64,000 nt of DNA, taken from the NCBI GenBank assembly GCA_963682175.1, contig OY821772.1, positions 56,566,925 through 56,630,924 of the forward strand, written 5' to 3'. Origin of the DNA: Triglochin maritima. Lineage: Eukaryota > Streptophyta > Magnoliopsida > Alismatales > Juncaginaceae. Positions 12,420-23,900 of this stretch are shown piece after piece; positions within the stretch are counted from its first letter, which is position 1; each line of letters opens with the position of its first letter. The position numbers and the translations under genes were made by a program. The notes beneath the pieces were generated by a model. It searched no databases, was not told the DNA's origin, and saw only the letters and a list, made by a program, of their open reading frames with translations.

Positions 12420-12528
12420 TTTTTTATTAATCAAGAAATATGGATGGCAAAAGATCATATCTGGTTCTAGTTCGGGTACTGGGAGAACCGGATCCGATTA
12501 TTGGCATCGTAGTTCTTGATTAATAAAA
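12420..12528. repeat. Short inverted repeat next to MULE A
   Basis: TTTTATTAATCAAGAA (about 12422-12437) is repeated in inverse orientation as TTCTTGATTAATAAAA (about 12512-12527), enclosing about 75 bp rich in GGTTC/ACCGG motifs. It may be the other part of the MITE split by MULE A, or an independent small element. Confidence 0.5.
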
Positions 12529-12633
12529 ATATATAAACCATTTAAGAAGAAATTAAAAAAGAAAAGTGGGGACAATATCTCATGTTCGGCCCTCTTGGAA
12601 ATAATGTTCATTTCATTGGAATACATGAATTAT

Positions 12634-12818
12634 CTAGTGAGCCCGGGGCTTAATTTTGTATTTTAAGCCTCCATTATATCCACCACACATCTGAAATTGT
12701 AAGGTAGATTATAAGAAAAACAGTTATGCTAATTAAATGTGAAATTAACCGTAAATGAGGTCCAATGATGAGATTGTAGGGAACTTAAACTAAATAAGAT
12801 GAGTCATTGGCTCACTAG
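12634..12818. mobile_element. MITE copy 1 with CTAGTGAGCC termini
   Basis: The element begins CTAGTGAGCCCGGGGCTTAA and ends GGCTCACTAG, so the termini are inverted. A second copy lies at 18620-18810 with the same internal blocks (ATATCCACCAC, AAATTGTAAGGTAGATTA, TTATGCTAAT, GAGATTGTAGGG). At about 190 bp with no coding capacity it fits a MITE. The target duplication was not resolved, so the superfamily is unknown. Confidence 0.75.
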
Positions 12819-14916
12819 AACTTAACTCAAATGGAATGTATTAAGACCTAGTGAAAGATAAATTGGACCTTTGATTGGTTCTATTTAATTAGGTCTTGGG
12901 GGCATGAGTGGTTGTTTGGAGTTGACTCGACTCAACTAACTCAATTTGTCTCGATTAAAAACGATTGTACTTTTGTCAAACAATTGTACTTTTGAAAATT
13001 AGTAGGAGTTAATTTTAATTATCAAACTAGATTTGAAAACCTCTGATTGTTACATATGCGAGAATCGATTTTACATCGTACTCCTACCAACTTGGTTTTT
13101 AGACCAGTTAGAATACACAATAGATGAATTTATTGCCGACGTGAAGCACGAATTGGAAGCTCATTCAACCAGGGCCCAGTAAAAAGTTCCAGAAGCAGGC
13201 CGTAGAACTCGTTCCTGAGCCCTAAGTGAAGTCCTAAAAGTAGGAATCTTGTTTTGCCTTAAAAGCTAAGAGGTCCAGCCCAACCTGTATTAGCTAAAAG
13301 AGTCCGCTATTTTCCATTTTCCCTGTTTGGATTAAAATTCCATTTAGAACCTACGTTTTCCATTTTTACCAGAAACTGCAGTATTTGTAGGTTTTTACTA
13401 CACAAAATTATTTATTCTCACTAACTTGAGTGACGTCATTCCTTCCGTCAAATAGTGGAAATTCCAATAGCAACGTTGATAAGCAATTCTGAATGGTTAG
13501 GTTAGTCCACGGTTCAAACCAAACCACCGACCTTTCGCCTGATTTATTGTGTATTATTCTATATAATATATTATTGTAAAGTACTGGTGGATTTGTTCTC
13601 TCATTTCGCAGCCTACACCTTCACCAATTTAGTACACTATTAGTGAAACTAACCAAATAAAGCGCTGATGATTAATCGTAAGAGTCAACAAACTCTATTC
13701 TAACAAGAACAACATAATTAGTTGGTTCTAATTGGATCCGAGATATTATAATATATTGTTATATCATTAAGACCTGCAAGAATGGGTGGCACGAAGCAAC
13801 TGATCTAAGTGTTCCTGAACCATCTCTAAACAAGTCGACGATCGAGTATGGGATAAGTTTCTTTAATTTAAATAATATTTTTTTGGGTCTGATGTTCCTG
13901 CCTGCGGCGAGCTGCCACCGCTTTTGGTACGAACATTTCTGGTTTTTATTGGAATAATTTCATGGGTACCCTTAAATAATCTCCAAATAGCGTCTATGCT
14001 TGTTGGTTCCTAGTGATTTCTTATATACCCTTCTAATTGAATATTAACTCAATTACTACCCTTATTTAAAATGTTATGTGGTAATTTATGGCGCTTTTGG
14101 ATTGGGCAAGTTGCAAGAGGAAAAATCAACCAAGTCGTGACCCTACTGGATTTTGACCCGGTCGTGACCCAGGTTTTTATCCCGATAAGGGATGCTCTAA
14201 AACCCGTGAAGCCTCTTCTGGTGCAGAATCAATAAATATCAAAAGTTGATTTTTATTTGTATTAATTAGGGTAAATATATTGATTTTTCAGGTTTTATTT
14301 TTTATCATTTAAACGAATAAAAACAAAATACAATACTTATACAATAATACAAATTAATGCATTTTTTTTGTAAGAATCAAAAACTTGTTCCTAGTTGCAA
14401 ATTAAGAAGAACAATATAGTTTTTGGTTTTTGACTTTCTGTGTGTTATCAGAGATACGACTATCTTAATTTGTATTCATATCAATGTTTCAAATATAAAT
14501 GGTCCACTTGAACAGTTGTACCACTAAATATACATAAATGTATATATTCATTTTATAGTGTATGCTAGTAAAACATATGAATAATCGCATATAGCGAGAT
14601 ATATGAATAGCCTTGAAACTTAAATAAAAGTCAATGTTCCTCAATGTTTTTAAAAACTAAATCATCCGAATATTGTCCACTATGATGCAAACGATCAATT
14701 GTAACGTTGTTAGTTTGTCACCAAGTTCTCCAGGATAATTTCAAAATAATATGATCTAGTACTTTTCCATAGGACAACAGTTAGTGACATTGTGCTTTGA
14801 TCGACGTATTATAACGTATGATTCTTTGTGATTGTATCTTGATGGTCACGCATGCACTTCTGGTTCATAATTAACCACTCTAACAAAATTCAGCATGTTT
14901 TTGCAACTTGCAAAGA
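12819..14916. other. Intergenic; no gene recognised
   Basis: No coding exons or RNA genes were recognised in this AT-rich sequence. A stretch at about 13850-13925 weakly resembles the MULE first-intron border (TTTAATTTAAATAATATTTTTTTGGGTC-like) but is too short to call. Confidence 0.5.
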
Positions 14917-14921
14917 GAAAG

Positions 14922-17075
14922 TGTAACATCCCGAAACAGCGGAAATTTAAAAATTTATAATCAAGACACAAGAACTCAATAATCAAAGACGGGACTGTTA
15001 CTTCTCATAAAACAAATAGCGGTGCACCAAAATTACATCAGAGTTTGTCAAAATGATACATGATTACAACAAAACGACAAAAGAAGATAAAACGTAATCA
15101 TGCCGACCTCAGCGGTCCGAGAAGAGAATCCAACTCCAAAATGCGTGTGCCCGCCGATCACCACCCAACTGGACCTACTGCGGTCCTGAAAATATATAAC
15201 AACAATGCCTGAGTTTCCAGAAGGAACCCCCGTATGCCAACTCACCTATATGCATGCATTACACAAGTGAACCTATCATACTAGTAGCATGTCATGACAT
15301 CGACAGAAAGTAAAACAGTTCCCCCGAAGGGTAAAACGGGACATCAGTCCGACAGTCAACATCGGGTCTCCTGCGGAGACCTACTGCAGACACATGCAGC
15401 CTTACAACACGCGACATCGCACCCCCACACGCAGCTACACTACTCAAGGGTTCGGTAGGGAGCCTCTGTCACGCCTGCGCGCCGATAGAATACAGATCTG
15501 CAAATCTCTGTGGTCGGAGCCACTGGGACCAACGGGGCCGTCGCCCGGAAGGTATAACAACAACATCTCGATATGTGCCCAGTCGAGGAATCAACATAGT
15601 CGGAACAGCCTCGAGCCAACAATCATCATCACCGGCACAACCTCGGCGGCATCACCGGCACAACATCAGTGGTCCATCACAACGTCCGGCACAACATCGG
15701 ACGGGTCCAGACCGAAGTCTGCCAGGTCATCAGGCTCCACGAGCCGCAAACACCAACCGCGTCGCTATAAAAGCAGGGCAGCGACCTCCGTAGCCCGAAG
15801 GCCGGTAGTCACCTCACCCAACGCCAGTTGCGTGCCCGCACAAACATCAACATTGGGATCCGCGATCCCTCAGGCCTGCTATACTACAATAAGTCAAATC
15901 CATCCAACACATTAGTCACGCTCCATACATGGAGGTGACGCGTCCCGAACACCCACACTCTTCCCAACGGCGGTCCCTGGGCAGGCACGCGGAACGCGCC
16001 TACCGTCACCTCCCGGCTCACGCACAAGGCGAGGACACGAGTTTCCGTGGACAAAGTTGACATTCAAAAAGGGAACCAGGAATTCTGTCCTTGGCCCAAA
16101 CGGTCGACCGGAAGAGGTGATTCGGTCGACCGGTTCCAGAAAGGAATCGGTCGACCGTACGCCTAACACGGTTTACCGCTGCGCTCAAAACACAATCCCC
16201 AACGGTCTACCGAAGGTCTAAAACCGGTCGACCGAACGAGGTCAAAATCCGGAGTCTGGTCAACATCAAAATCAAACTATCGGTCGACCGACTCAGGGTC
16301 CCGGTCGACCGAAAACTAACATGGCATTTCTACATCAATTTAAACTATCGGTCGACCGACTCAGGGTCTCGGTCGACCGATAACAGTTAGGGTCAACCAA
16401 TTATTCTTTGTCATATAACGGTCGACCGAACGACAACCAACGTCCTAACATCATGCATAATAAACCAATAAACTTAAGTTCCGGTCGACTGAACCCAAAG
16501 ACACGGTCGACCGAAATACAACAGACAGACAAAATACATGCATTCGGTCGACCGCCCGAAGGATTCGGTCAACCGTTGGTCGTCTTCAACCTCGCGCCAG
16601 CCGAGGTTTCTTCACCAAAACTCAACGTCGGAGAGGTCTCCGACCTCCTCCGACCGACCAACACAATCCTCTCTTGAGGGTTAACCACGAAACCACACTA
16701 GAGAGCGACATACCTCACACGAAAACGGAGAAACGTCGGAGCAACGCTCACGCCTCCGTCACCTCCTCATGCACGACCTCCTCCTCGCAACGTCCTCCTC
16801 ACGCCGAAGCCTCCGCGTCTGCTGCCTCCTCTGGAACACCCGAACAAGGAAGAAGAAGGGAGGAATGAGTGAATGGAGAGAATGAGGAAGAGAAAAAAAA
16901 ATCACGTTTAAAACCCAAACACACCTCTCCTCGCTACAGTACCCGCACCCTCACACCATCACCTACACCTCCTACCTCCTCCATTCCCATGCAATCTCCT
17001 GTTCACGTGCCTCTTCCTCATGCAAAACCCACCTTAATCCAAGATTAACCCTAATCAAGGGTTAGGGTTCTAACA
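14922..17075 (+). mobile_element. Solo LTR of about 2.15 kb (probable Ty3/gypsy)
   Basis: The 5-bp GAAAG occurs immediately before (14917-14921) and after (17076-17080) a segment that begins TGTAACATCCCG and ends GGGTTCTAACA. TG...CA ends flanked by a 5-bp duplication are the signature of an LTR insertion. No gag-pol region, primer-binding site or second LTR is present, so this is a solo LTR left by recombination between the two LTRs. A TATAAAA at 15766-15772 gives weak support for the plus orientation. The long LTR and TGTAACATCCC-like start resemble plant Ty3/gypsy chromoviruses, but the family is inferred. The CGGTCGACCG array at 16099-16575 lies inside it. Confidence 0.8.
16099..16575. 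repeat. Array of CGGTCGACCG palindromes in the solo LTR
   Basis: About 14 copies of the 10-bp perfect palindrome CGGTCGACCG, or one-base variants of it (CGGTCTACCG, CGGTCGACTG, CGGTCAACCG), lie in under 500 bp at irregular spacing of about 20-70 bp. Part of the array is a larger direct repeat (AAACTATCGGTCGACCGACT followed by CAGGGTC, twice). The core stays conserved while spacers differ, which suggests amplification or selection of the palindrome itself. Confidence 0.9.
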
Positions 17076-17080
17076 GAAAG

Positions 17081-18619
17081 AAAGCGAGTTTTTTCAGAGT
17101 AATTAGCGTGGGTTTATTTATTTTATACCCCCATTGCATGCCAGTTTGCCAATCGGTCATTATCATTTTTTGTTTTTGTTTTGAAAGTCATACAAGCTCT
17201 TCCCGACCCACGTTAGATCGCATGACCTGGGCTTCGCTGTCACGATGAAATCTACAATTTAATCCCATAATTAAAGAACAAATTAAGCCCTCTAAAATTA
17301 TAACACGTACGTTCTCCATCCACATGCCTCCCAACGGTCAAATTATCTTTGTCAAGATGGCATATCCACGGGCATATCTTTCTACATCAGGAGCCCACAC
17401 AAGTCCCATTATTATTTAATGTCATCTCGTTAGTAATAATACACATTAGTAAACGGAGAAGTTGTGTAAACTTCGATACGTATATCAGGAAGTCGGACTA
17501 TTGCACTAAAATATGTTAATCGTGAAGGGTGTGGGATGACATGATCGGAGCTTACGCACTTTTTTATATTGATATAACGACAAAGTTGTTAAATACGTGA
17601 CACAAATTCACATCCCTCAATTCATCTAAGTTGCGTAACTTTAGTTGCCACCTTAATTCGGCCTTCCAACCTCAAACCAGACAAGAAGCTTGGTTGACTT
17701 CTTTGGTGCTCGTGTATATGTAGTTGGTGTTAATTAGGTATGAATAAGACTACACGTTGTTGCGGTCTTAATTAAGGTTGAATAAACCCTGGAATATGGT
17801 CAAGTACAGACGTCATATTTGGTGGTTAGTCTGCTACTAATAAACGGTTAAATATTAAATGCAAAGAAGATTGGGTGTCTTGGAGATGAGGCTAATACGT
17901 GGCGACAAGTTGGAAAAGGGAGGGATATATAACTTTTAGGCGCTTGTCGAGTAAATCCATGTGACCCGAGTTTTTAATGTAATACACCAAACGTTGTTCA
18001 TTATTCTGAAATTAATCCAGAAGTTTTTTTGTTTGCAGACCCACGACTCAAACTTCAACTACTGGTGTTTTATAATTGTTTGGCATTTTTACACGCAAAA
18101 TCATTTTCATGGTCTTCAGATAAACGAAAAAAACATGATCAAATTCAAATGTTTATTGATTTGACTGTAGGTTTGTTCCAAAAAAATATCTTGTAGCGTG
18201 GCGTTTTCCAAACAAAAAATGACGGTGTGTTAACTGTTAAGGGTTGACATAAGTCTATAACGTAGCCAAAACTCATGTGGTGAAACTGTGTTTAATTTTA
18301 CATGTGCGAGTCGTTTTCACGATGATTTTGCTGACAACACTAGGTTCTCAAATCCTTGGAAGATATGACAAAAAAATGACGCAAATGAGGTATTTATTAA
18401 TTATTATAATTATTATTAGTCATTGGGTCTCATCTGAATTTCAATGATGTTGGATGCTTATGAACACTGTTTATAATCATGTGTTTTTACACGTTAGGTA
18501 GTTTGTTAACTAGAGTTGACGACCAATGTAATTGCATTGTCGTGTGCACGAAGTTTGGAAAACGTTTCATGCAGTTTGAAAAACGTTTTATGTGTTCTTT
18601 CTATATATATATATATATT
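17081..18619. other. Intergenic, AT-rich, no feature recognised
   Basis: No coding exon, RNA gene or complete repeat was recognised. A short TA run immediately precedes the next MITE. Confidence 0.5.
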
Positions 18620-18810
18620 CTCTAGTGAGCCCAGAGTTTAATTTTTCTAAATTAAGCCCCCACAATATCCACCACTCATTTCAAATTGTAAGGTAGATTA
18701 AGAAAAAAAATGGTTATGCTAATGAATGGTGAGATTAACTGTAAATAAGATCCAATTGTGAGATTGTAGGGGGCTTAAACTAAATTTGATGAGCCCTGTT
18801 CTCACTAGAG
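18620..18810. mobile_element. MITE copy 2 with CTCTAGTGAG termini
   Basis: It starts CTCTAGTGAGCCCAGAG and ends CTGTTCTCACTAGAG, a terminal inverted repeat. It matches the copy at 12634-12818 along its length, with block order and orientation conserved. It lies between TA-rich microsatellites. No coding capacity. Confidence 0.78.
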
Positions 18811-18816
18811 CTTGAC

Positions 18817-18825
18817 CATATATAC

Positions 18826-18856
<31 letters not shown>

Positions 18857-18945
18857 CATACATATATATATATACATACATATATATATATATACATACA
18901 TATATATATATACATATATATATAGATACATATATATATATAGAT
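18817..18945. repeat. (TA)n / (CATA)n compound microsatellite
   Basis: A run of TA dinucleotides interspersed with CATACATA units. Open frames here encode only Tyr/Ile/Met repeats and are artefacts. Confidence 0.95.
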
Positions 18946-20848
18946 CATGCTCATTCATCTTCAGATGCATCGAATGACTTGATTTTGAGCAAGAGAAATA
19001 GGAGGGGGAAAAACCTTGTTAACGAGAAACGGAGACATTATCATCTGGGAGGTAAGCTAAAACAACTCAATCATAATTATATTTCAATTAATACTTAATT
19101 TTTGTAGGTACCCAATCAATACTAAGTTCTAATCATGTAAATGCCATTTCACAATAATAAAACCAAATATTTTTCTAATAGTATTAGTTTCTTTTGATTT
19201 CTTAACAACGGTCTACGGGAGGATATAAGGTCGCTAATCTACATCGAAAATTCTCTTAAGCTCGGTACTAGTCTAAATCTAAGTAGTAGAAGTAATAATA
19301 GTATTTGTTTTCCTTACACATGACGTTACTGACCTCTAGTATTTGGCGTTTCTCAAAAGTGACACGTGAGACTCGAAAGTGGTGTTTGTCGTTTATTTTT
19401 TACTTCCAAGAAATTGTTTTCGTAACACCCAATAATAGTCTAATATCATAAAACACGAGAATAATATTGGAGTACGTAGTAAAAACACGAGTCTACCTGT
19501 TTACCCCGAGGTATTGGCTGTTTGGTGGGACCCGACATGACAAGCAAGATCCCGGTCACAGCTTGGCCTGCAAGGGTGTCGTGTAGGGCCAGTGGGTCAT
19601 GTCGATCAGGTTTGCAGATCCTATTTTTTGTATTGGTGATGTTTAGATAAAATTTACAAATATTAAATTAAAAACACTATCAAATTAAGATTTCAACAAA
19701 ATAATCGGTTCATCGACATCATTCTCTTACTGACTACCTCGTCCGCCCATCACAATCAATAGTGAAAATTTATAAAGTACAATAAGTTTATGAATTATAT
19801 ATTTTCCAAATGTGTTAAGTATGTTAAGTATTACAATTACGAATTACTGACAATTATAAATAGTTCATTTGTTTTCGTCGATTCTATTAATGATTTGCAT
19901 GTTTTGCATTTTATCTGCCTCGTCCAACTAGTCTTTCATGCAAATGTTTGTCTCGAGTGATCTATCAGACTTGTTGTGTCTCTTGTCAGTTAAGAGTTAA
20001 GACTCGTTTACTTGCGCTAAATACAGACTAAGACATTACAGTTGACGTCAGAAAAGTTAGTAAATCACGTACTAATAAATAAACTATTAGAAATCTAACA
20101 AAATTAGATTTCAACTTATCTAGAACATCAAAAGTTTGTTTCTGCAGGAGTTAAGTACATTCACTATTTTATAGATTCAGTTAATTCGTTTATTTGTTTC
20201 ATTTTGTAGTAATTTTTTCCCGTTTAACCAATTTCATTGAGATGTCTCATCATCTTAATCTTGATCCACGAATAAGTGTTGTCGAGATGATAATGAACTG
20301 ACAATGTTTAAACCCATTTGATTAATATTTTGTAATACTTCATATATATTAAAATATCTATTAAGGTGCAATTTAGTTTCTCTTAAATAATCGTCAATCA
20401 TGTTTTCAAAACTAACTCTTGGGTTATCGGGCCCGTCCGACTTGACAAGGTTGAGCACAAGCCTATCGAGGCCTATGACCCTTATCGTGTCGGGCAAAAA
20501 CGGGTCGCACCAGTACCCAGGTATGTCTACTACGATAATACCAACTAATTTAAGTTTTGTAACAATTAAAATGTATGTTAAGTGAGATAATGCACTCATG
20601 AATGACATACCACACTCAGCCTCAATGCGAACTCAAGGCAGGATGTTACAACTCGGATATAACAATTAGACGTCAAATGCTCAACTACAAGAATCTTTTT
20701 GCGTGTACCCACGTGCACGCTTTTGTGTGATTTTACGAATTACCCGAAAGCCAGAGTTCAGAAACGCAAAACGACCATCCTAATTAAGTAATTAACTACC
20801 CCGAAATGGTATCCATCCGGTCGCCATCGGCTTCGGTTCTCTTAATTA
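18946..20848. other. Intergenic region upstream of the STY kinase
   Basis: No coding exon was recognised. Two GC-richer low-complexity stretches (about 19500-19620 and 20425-20525, with GGGCCCG/GGGTC-like motifs) may be old MITE fragments. The 3' end should hold the promoter of the kinase gene. Confidence 0.5.
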
Positions 20849-20972
20849 TCTCTCTCTCTCTCATGCAAAACCCAGGGGATAATACAGAATAATAATAATA
20901 ATAATACCCGCAAACCCCCCAAAAAAATCCTCACCCTCCTCTTTCTCTCTCTCCTCCGATCCGATCCGATCC
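20849..20972 (+). promoter_or_regulatory. Probable 5' leader of the STY kinase gene
   Basis: A CT-rich tract (from about 20849), an AATAAT repeat, CCCCCC and a second CT tract lead up to TCCGATCCGATCCATG. Pyrimidine-rich leaders with CT repeats are common in plant 5' UTRs. The transcription start is not determined. Confidence 0.5.
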
Positions 20973-23900
20973 ATGACGACGGACGACAACGAAAGCTGCA
21001 GCAGCCGGACGGTCGACTCCTCCCCGGCGCACCCGCGCCAGCAGCGCCACAAGCTCGGGGTCTACAACGAGGTCCTCCGCCGCCTCAAGGACTCCGGCGC
21101 CACCGACCTCCCCGGCTCCGATGACGAGCTCTGGGCCCACTTCAACCGCCTCCCCGCTAGGTCTCAGAAATCCCCATCCTCACTGCCTCCAGATTAGAAA
21201 CCGAAGCCGTTGTGAAATGAGAGTTTTGGTTTTTGATTTTGATTTTCAGGTACGCGATGGATGTGAATGTGGAGAGGGCGGAGGATGTGCTGACGCATCA
21301 GAGACTGCTCAAGCTGGCCGTCGACCCCGCCAATCGACCGGCCTTCGATGTTCGCGTCGTGCAGGTTCGACTCGTGTTATTGCTTTGAACGTTCTTTACT
21401 CGATTCATGAGAATTGTTGGCGTCAATGGTTTTTTGTTACTCGTTTTAGTGAATTTTGGCGAATTAATGCTACCCTGGCGTGATTATTGATACCATCCGT
21501 GGATGTGAGGTTAGGTTGGTTCGTTTGCTCAACAACCTCGATTTGCTGTCTGTGTTAGGATTGTCGGAGAAAGTAATGGGTTGTACCTTTTTAGAGTTGT
21601 GTTGTGTGTCATCACGTACCTTTATTTGCTTTTGTAAGTAAAGCAGTATGTATAGGTCACACGCACATTCTATATATATCAATCATAGTGAGTTTTTTTT
21701 ATATTATAAAATTGAAGCTTGATCTCTTTAGTGATCCTAATTCATGATTGCTTAATTACTTTAACCTACCAATCTTTAGTAGAAACTATAAAGCGTTGTG
21801 CTTGAGCTACTCATGAGCTGTGATCAATTTTTACGACAACCTCATTTGAATTGGGTGTGTTGTAATGATAAAATAAAAATAGAATTTGGTGCGTTTTGGT
21901 CCTTGCCTTTCGATGAATGTGCTTAGCTTTTACATGAAATCGCAGATCCTATTTGTTACAAAGCTTTTGGAAATTGCCATAATCTTCATCATAATGTATT
22001 TGATTTGGGCATGGTAATCTTTGATGTGGTTGATAGATGGTAGTATCCTCCTTTATGGAAGTTCAACTTATGTAAGAAACTTTTACTCCATGCCTTACCT
22101 TTGATGCGATGTCATTTATTCCCAATAGGTCTTGCAATATTATTGAAGCTTGTCCATATGTCGTTTATGGGTGGTGGCGTTCTTCCACTTGAAAGTTGAC
22201 GTACATTTATAGTGTTGAGGGTTTGCGTGATGCTCCTTTGTTATATAGGTTCTTCCTTCTGGGCATGATGGGAATGTTGATACGCAAGGAGACGAATGCT
22301 CTTCACATTATTTTAGTAAAAACAGGTAAGCCTTGACTCTTTAATTGTATGATGTACTCTACGAAGATCACATAAGTTGTCATTTCGAATCTCGGACATA
22401 ATTCCACATACACTGTAATTTCATATATTGAGAAACCATTACATGATTATTCTTTCTTTTAGTGTGCATCCTCCTCCTGCTTTTGGCTCATCACCAAATC
22501 TTGAGGCCATCGCTCTTGAAGCTAACAAATCACAATCTCAAGACGGGGATAGTGTTGCAAATGCTAGTCACTTGGTCCCAAGGTACTCCATTGCAAAATG
22601 TTTATTGTGGTTGAATATGAAAATTATGAAGGAATGTTGTATTTATCATTTTCACTAACCGTAACTTTTTTTCCATATCTATTCACATATAGGAAACATT
22701 TTCTTAATAATCAACTATTTCTCGACCTTAAACACTAGCATTTTTTTACTACATTTTGAACTTATAAAATCCAGATTAGGGAAGACACTAATCTTTTTCT
22801 TATTTCACAATACTAGAGATATAGAGACGGGGAAAGTACACCTTTCGGCATGTGTTGCCATATCAACTCTTGGCTTCCTTGAGTTTTTTTTAAAAAGAAA
22901 CCCCCAATACAAGTTGTAATGTTTTCCCTTGAGTTTTGATGTCTCTGACATTGTTTTTATCCTTTCTGTACCTTTTTGTAGTTGTTTTACTTGTAAAATT
23001 ATTGTCTACTACTAATTATTCTACGAAAAACCACTGAGGTTTATCCATGCAGCATTATATTTGCACTTAAACCGAAAATCATTTCACCTGTTTTTGTGTT
23101 TTATTTATTTCATGTTTGTCGTATATCCTGATATTCAATAACTCTAGTTGTATGTACAACATTCCATGTCATGTCTTTGGTTGGAGAAAATGATTCCAAG
23201 GAATAGTAGAGAAACCATTTTTCGGTGTGAATCGTGATGAACTTTAGAGTGTTTAACTAAGCAATGTCTTGTGGAATGTGGGCCCACAAAATACACTGCA
23301 AGCATGCATAATGTGATGTTGGTGAAAATATATTCATTTGTTCAAATGTCCATGCTTCTACATTTCTCTAGTATACGTCTTTTGGAACTGAACTTCTCTC
23401 ACTCTCGACCTCCATATAGTTCCTAAATCTCAATAGAATTATATCAATGTCAATGTAGGCCCATGCATGAAATTACATTTGCTGCAGATGACAAGCCAAA
23501 GCTACTTACGCAGGTAATTGCCAATGGTCATTTTTTTTTGTTTGCCTTTGTATTTATCATGAAAATTTTGATTGCAAATTGTTGAATGTAATTTCACTTT
23601 TTAATTTTTTTCCTCATGTAGCCGCAATAACAATTTCAACGCTTCAGATGTTCTACATTATGTAACTTTTCCCCTATATTTCCATCCTGACACCTGTTTT
23701 CCTTTGCCGAACCCTATAGTATTACCTACCATGAATTTTTTCACAACCATCGGTGTATCTGCTTTCCTGGTGCTTAAATCTTTATTCTATCTAATATTTG
23801 AAGTCTCTAAGATGTAAGGTGAATTGACACACTGATTGTTCTATGGCCTTTCTAGTTTGTATTTGTAATATTAAAAATATCACCATTCTACTCAATAGTT

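Noticed and set aside
15394..16868. Open frames up to 173 codons in the solo LTR
   Set aside because: They lie between the TG and CA ends of an LTR, overlap on both strands, are low-complexity (Ser/Thr/Arg) and match no gag or pol motif.
18719..18970. Open frame of Tyr/Ile/Met repeats
   Set aside because: Translation of a TA/CATA microsatellite.
20861..21140. Open frames on the minus strand opposite kinase exon 1
   Set aside because: They are shadows of the GC-rich first exon, without motifs. The plus strand has a clear coding match.
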